This document shows, one piece after another, positions 60,336-64,000 of a stretch of DNA of 64,000 bases (position 1 is its first letter; each line of letters starts with the position of its first letter). The stretch comes from Loxodes magnus (lineage: Eukaryota > Ciliophora > Karyorelictea > Loxodida > Loxodidae). The translations under genes were made by a program, and so were the position numbers. Under the pieces are notes generated by a model. The model did not search any database, was not told the DNA's origin, and saw only the letters and a list, made by a program, of their open reading frames with translations. Where the stretch lies: positions 1 through 64,000 of the forward strand of contig CAMPDV010001255.1 in the NCBI GenBank assembly GCA_946699065.1, read 5' to 3'.

Positions 60336-60397
60336 TACGCTTCTAGTCGTATCATTCTCGCTTAGGGTGCCAGAGGGTTCAATTCCCAGAACAGCCC
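60336..60397 (+). pseudogene. tRNA-Pro relic
   Basis: Retains TCTCGCTTAGGGTG with the AGG anticodon, and GGGTTCAATTCCC with the AACAGCCC 3' end of the tRNA-Pro at 43518. The 5' half is degraded and several bases are missing between the anticodon stem and T arm. Confidence 0.75.
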
Positions 60398-60847
60398 TTT
60401 TTAGTTGTAATTGTTTATTATATATGTTAAATGGTAAAAAGTAAGTAAACATTATAGATAAAGGAACTACTTGATATCTAAGCTAATAAATTAAAGCATA
60501 AATGGTAAATTAAATAGATATAGCAGAAATAAAGAAACCATTTAAGTAACTTTTAAAATACTAATTAAGATAGTTATCTAACTAATATCATTATTAACTT
60601 TATTTTAAGATATAAAGCACTATCCTTAGATTAAACTCATCATTATATACAACATTTAAAACTAACCAATAAGTAAAGAGTTAATTAACTATCTATATTA
60701 AGAGTCTATATTCTACCTATTTTAGTTAATATCTAAACTTCTTTGCTTAGAAGCAGAATAAGATATATTATAAATAAGGAATATAATCAGATAAAGAAAA
60801 AATATAAAGAGTCATTATAAAGTATAAAGTATAGATGCTGTATAAAC
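60398..60847. other. AT-rich spacer
   Basis: Nothing recognised between two tRNA relics. Confidence 0.3.
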
Positions 60848-60920
60848 ATATATTATTTACCTGGTTAGAGCACAATACAATAACGCAGAGCTTGGGAGTT
60901 CGAGACTCACTGTGACTACT
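60848..60920 (+). pseudogene. tRNA-Ile-like relic
   Basis: GGTTAGAGCAC (D arm), AATAACGCAGAGC around a probable AAT anticodon, and a T arm GGGAGTTCGAGACTC with TGTGACTA 3' end resemble tRNA-Ile. The 5' acceptor strand and anticodon stem no longer pair. A tRNA-derived repeat is possible. Confidence 0.5.
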
Positions 60921-61739
60921 TTTATAAAGGTTCTAAGAAGAGAGGAAGAGCTGCTATCTTAATTCCTTAGTAACATTTAGGTTTACAATATCAAATTTAA
61001 AGCTCTGTTTGGAATACAGATAGTTATATCAATGAAGAATAATGATAAGATATTATAGTAAACATAAAGAATATTTGACTTAACCCATTTAGAAATAGAA
61101 CTTAAGGTATTTACTAAAATTATCTGATAGATTTATAGATTCACAAAAGAAACAAATTAAGTTGAGATCAGCAATTGCTACTAATACACAGGAATTATCT
61201 CGCTTTAGAAAAGTGAATTAAGGAAAATAATTTAATCAGCTACAAGAGATTTAAAAACTTAAATTAAGTTTAAAGCACATTATAATGTAACTTAACAAAC
61301 AGGAAAGCATATTAAAGAGAAATTTAGAAAATATACAAAAATAGTTTAAAGAGCAAGAGAGAGATTTTAGTAAAAGTGTAAAGAGGAGAATTTTTAAATA
61401 TATTTATGATTTAAACATAATAATTAAAATTATAGAGACATTAATAGAATATAGTAGCAACAACTATAAAACTATATTAGTATTTGTCCACTATAAATTA
61501 AAATATTTATCTTTGTTCTTAAATTGTATACTGCAAGCTAATAATAAAAATATTATAATATATGGAAGTTAAGAAAACGAAGATTAATAAATTAATATGT
61601 GCGTATGATTTATAATAAAAATTAGAAATATCTTTAAATTTATTGTGATATGTCTTTAGTATTTATCAACAAGATTATACGCAGTTTATTTATATTTTTC
61701 AGTATCATTATAGAAATAAATCAATTAACATTAATAAAA
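60921..61739 (+). other. coding-like block, frame unresolved
   Basis: Two plus-strand frames give plausible protein between 61010 and 61400 (for example NTDSYINEEQWQDIIVNIKN in one; KFRKYTKIVQRARERFQQK in another). No start, stop or family can be fixed. Confidence 0.2.
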
Positions 61740-62715
61740 ATAAATTATCTCAAAAGGAGTAAAAAGGTTTATATACATAGATAAAGAAAAATTATCAGGA
61801 AGATAATTTATTTTAAATGAATTCATTGATGGAGAGCGAGATTTATCTGAGTTTAAAATTGTATATAAAGATGTTAATTGGCTTTGAGCTAAGAAATTTT
61901 AAAACTTTTAAATTCTTAATTAAGATAAAAATTCATCAGACAAAATAAAAAATTCATATTAAGAACTATCTAAATCAACTTAAAGGATTTAAGTAAATAG
62001 TATGAGTAAGCTTATTATTATTGGTTTCCCATTGAAAAATATATTATGAGCAAACATTTAAAATAAAAGACTTTGCATACTTGAATTATATTTAAGCTAT
62101 TATTTAAAGAGAATTTTTACACAACAAATAGGCATTAAAACTTCCTCTTTAGTTGCTTCAGATAAATTTTCCAAATATAATAAATGATTGATTTTTTAAT
62201 TTTCTTTAAATTGAATTTCAGTATACTTTTGATTTAAAAGTCATGCAAGTTCATCATCATAATTTAAATTTTCATAAATTTCACCAAATTTCTTCTAATG
62301 TAATGCTTGAATAATTTGAAATGAAAATCCGCATAAATCTTAAAATGGTTTTCTATTACTCCAAGGAGATTTCTAACAATTTGATATTTTAAAGCTTTAT
62401 AGATATTAATTGTAATAATAGCCTTTTAATATTAATTATATATTAAGTTGGAATTCTATTCTTTAAGTAGTTTTTATTATTTAACTAAGCTTTCATTTGA
62501 TAGTCTTCAAATTTAAATTTTTAAAAGTTTCTATTTCATCAGAAATCTTGCTAGTCATATTCAATTATTAAAGGCTCTTTTAGAATTTATCTTAATTTGA
62601 AGGTAAATTAAATTTACTATTAAACTTTATTGAACAAATTGGAGGGGAAAGTAGGAAGCTAAATAGTTAGTACTTTATAAATGAATAGGGAAATAAGCTT
62701 AGCTAAATAAAAGAT
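61740..62715 (+). CDS. unidentified ORF before giant gene copy 3
   Basis: A single frame gives protein-like sequence for nearly 1 kb: DKEKLSGRQFILNEFIDGER, DLSEFKIVYKDVNWLWAKKF, IGIKTSSLVASDKFSKYNKW, QNGFLLLQGDFQQFDILKLY, FEGKLNLLLNFIEQIGGESR. In-frame TGAs read as Trp (for example in NWLWAKKF). No domain is recognised, and neither start nor stop is clear. By chance or not, its frame is the same as that of the gene starting at 62926, and no TGA separates them after about 62330. Position just upstream of a giant gene recalls the unidentified ORFs before copies 1 and 2. Confidence 0.4.
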
Positions 62716-62925
62716 TAAAGCTAAAATAAACTTAAAATAAGGCTAAACTCTAATTTTTAGTTAATTAGCTTAGGCTTGTTTTAAGTTTAATAGTAATAGC
62801 TATCTTTATCTTCTTCCTAAGCTAAGTTAAATGCTTATAATTTATAAAGTCATAAGTAGGTATAGGCTTAAAGCTAAATAAGTAACTTAAATACAACTTT
62901 TTTTAGCTATTATCAACTGATAAAA

Positions 62926-64000
62926 ATGTAAAGTAAACCACTTAAATTCTTTTTCTTTATTTAGCTATTATTTTTTTCGCTGTCCAGAGGAGAGATAAAG
63001 CAAGTCTTTGTAACAACTGAAGAAGTATTCAACAAGCTTTAACTTGCTGAATCAAACGGAACTAAGGAATATCCATTTACATCTATATCAGATACTGTCT
63101 ATCGATTATAGGAAAATCAATAGATAGAAATGTTTATTTCACCACATAACCATCAACTAGATTGCTTATCAAGTGTCTCTAGCTTAAAAAGATGTGAAAT
63201 TTTAAGAGGTGGATCTAAATGAAAAGGACCAAAAGTAATCACAATTTTGCCATTTTAAGAATGCATAGAAAATAGCGAATCAGCAATGTGTTACCAAAGA
63301 AATAAGGTAGCTTAAATTTGAGTTTAAACACCTGACTTGCAAATAAATCTAGTTAATGATACTTTAACATTAAAAGAGCTCATAATTAGTGGATAATAAA
63401 TGTTTACTAAGTATGAAAATAGTTATATAGATTTTGTCTGGCTTAGTAATAAGAACTTGATACAAGCTAATAATTCTAGCTTAAATATTTCTTGCACAGT
63501 GTTTTAAAATTTTATTATAGACTTGAATTTTTATCCTTATGAGAAGATATACTAAGACACTGATGGTTTAAAAGAAGATGAGGATTATTATGAATAAGAT
63601 TGAATGAGTTATGAAAGATACTTGATATAAATAGAAAATTCGGATTTGACCATAATAAATAGTAACTTCAGTATAATATAGGGAACTATTCTTTAGAGCA
63701 TCAAGAGCTACTTAAAAATACGTAATTCTACATTTTATTTAAACGAAGGAAACTAAGATGTGATGCTTTATCTAAATTCATCCTTATAACTGCATAATTG
63801 CTCGATTATATAAAATAAATACTAGAACTCAATTATTTATTTCCAAAGCTCAAACTCATCTCTAATATAAAGCTCTTTTTTAAACAATGTAATAAGCACA
63901 AATGGATTAATACTATTTTCACAAGGATCAAACACAACAATTTACAGTAGCACTTTTATAAAAAATAGCATAGAAAAGAGTATAATATACTTAAATAAAG
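62926..64000 (+). CDS. giant Pmp-repeat / 7TM family protein, copy 3 (5' part, cut by window edge)
   Basis: ATG 62926 opens MQSKPLKFFFFIQLLFFSLS, a signal peptide. The translation then follows copies 1 and 2: FVTTEEVFNKL, GTKEYPFTSISDTVY, MFISPHNHQLDCLS, CEILRGGSKWKG and SAMCYQRNKVAQIWVQTPDL. The start of the beta-helix part comes next (IIYFQSSNSSL, FIKNSIEKSIIYLNK). The frame is unbroken for all 358 visible codons, including TGA as Trp in GSKWKG. It is clearly more diverged from copies 1 and 2 than they are from each other, and its 5' flank is not shared with them. The rest lies beyond the window. Confidence 0.8.

Noticed and set aside
61180-61400. Possible syntaxin/SNARE-like helix
   Set aside because: Only a general basic, Gln-rich helical pattern; another frame is equally plausible and no SNARE zero-layer context is visible.

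Overview
The window looks like nuclear DNA of a ciliate in which all three standard stop codons are read as sense. The best evidence is an intact beta-tubulin gene (50069-51406). Most of its glutamines are TAA or TAG, all four of its tryptophans (residues 21, 101, 344, 397) are TGA, and it still ends at a TGA after the usual acidic tail. This matches the karyorelict code (Loxodes type, NCBI table 27: TAR=Gln, TGA=Trp or stop); the Condylostoma code (table 28) is the alternative. Because almost nothing is a stop, an open frame proves little here. I relied on homology, duplicated copies that agree, phase consistency and residue make-up. Many blocks are therefore given with low confidence.

Layout. 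1-5159: the 3' part of an unidentified plus-strand ORF, a decayed gag-like element, a broken tRNA-Ala and a tRNA-Gly. 5160-10490: a frameshifted beta-tubulin paralog, an unidentified ORF and a doubtful importin-like stretch. 10496-20195: a giant gene (about 3230 aa) with signal peptide, Pmp-like beta-helix repeats, a Cys-rich stretch, seven membrane helices and a long cytoplasmic tail. 20380-27200: an inverted N-terminal fragment of the same family, a tubulin relic and a long unidentified ORF. 27233-37915: a second giant paralog, followed by tRNA-Gly. 38000-50000: tRNA-Gly and tRNA-Pro genes, two tubulin relics, coding-like blocks and two gag-like insertions with target-site duplications. 50069-51406: the real beta-tubulin. 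52100-59500: three more gag-like elements, and a duplicated block carrying a tubulin relic plus the tail of a giant gene and its tRNA-Gly. 59500-64000: decayed tRNA-Pro and tRNA-Ile, coding-like blocks, and the start of a third giant paralog cut by the window edge.

The two giant genes are mosaic. They share an identical 1.1 kb tract (14484-15601 = 31224-32341) inside otherwise diverged copies, which implies recent gene conversion. Each carries one or more single-base frameshifts, mostly in homopolymers; from sequence alone these could be decay or assembly error.

The most novel item is a family of short (about 0.8-0.95 kb) retroposon-like units. Each carries one Gag/ORF1-like protein (coiled coil, one CCHC zinc knuckle, a basic C-terminus with a conserved GxIYRK-like motif) and no reverse transcriptase. 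Three copies have perfect target-site duplications of 14-16 bp, and one of these (47193-48022) has an intact 256-aa ORF. They resemble the ORF1-only 'half-LINE' idea known from mammals, but use TAR=Gln and TGA=Trp.
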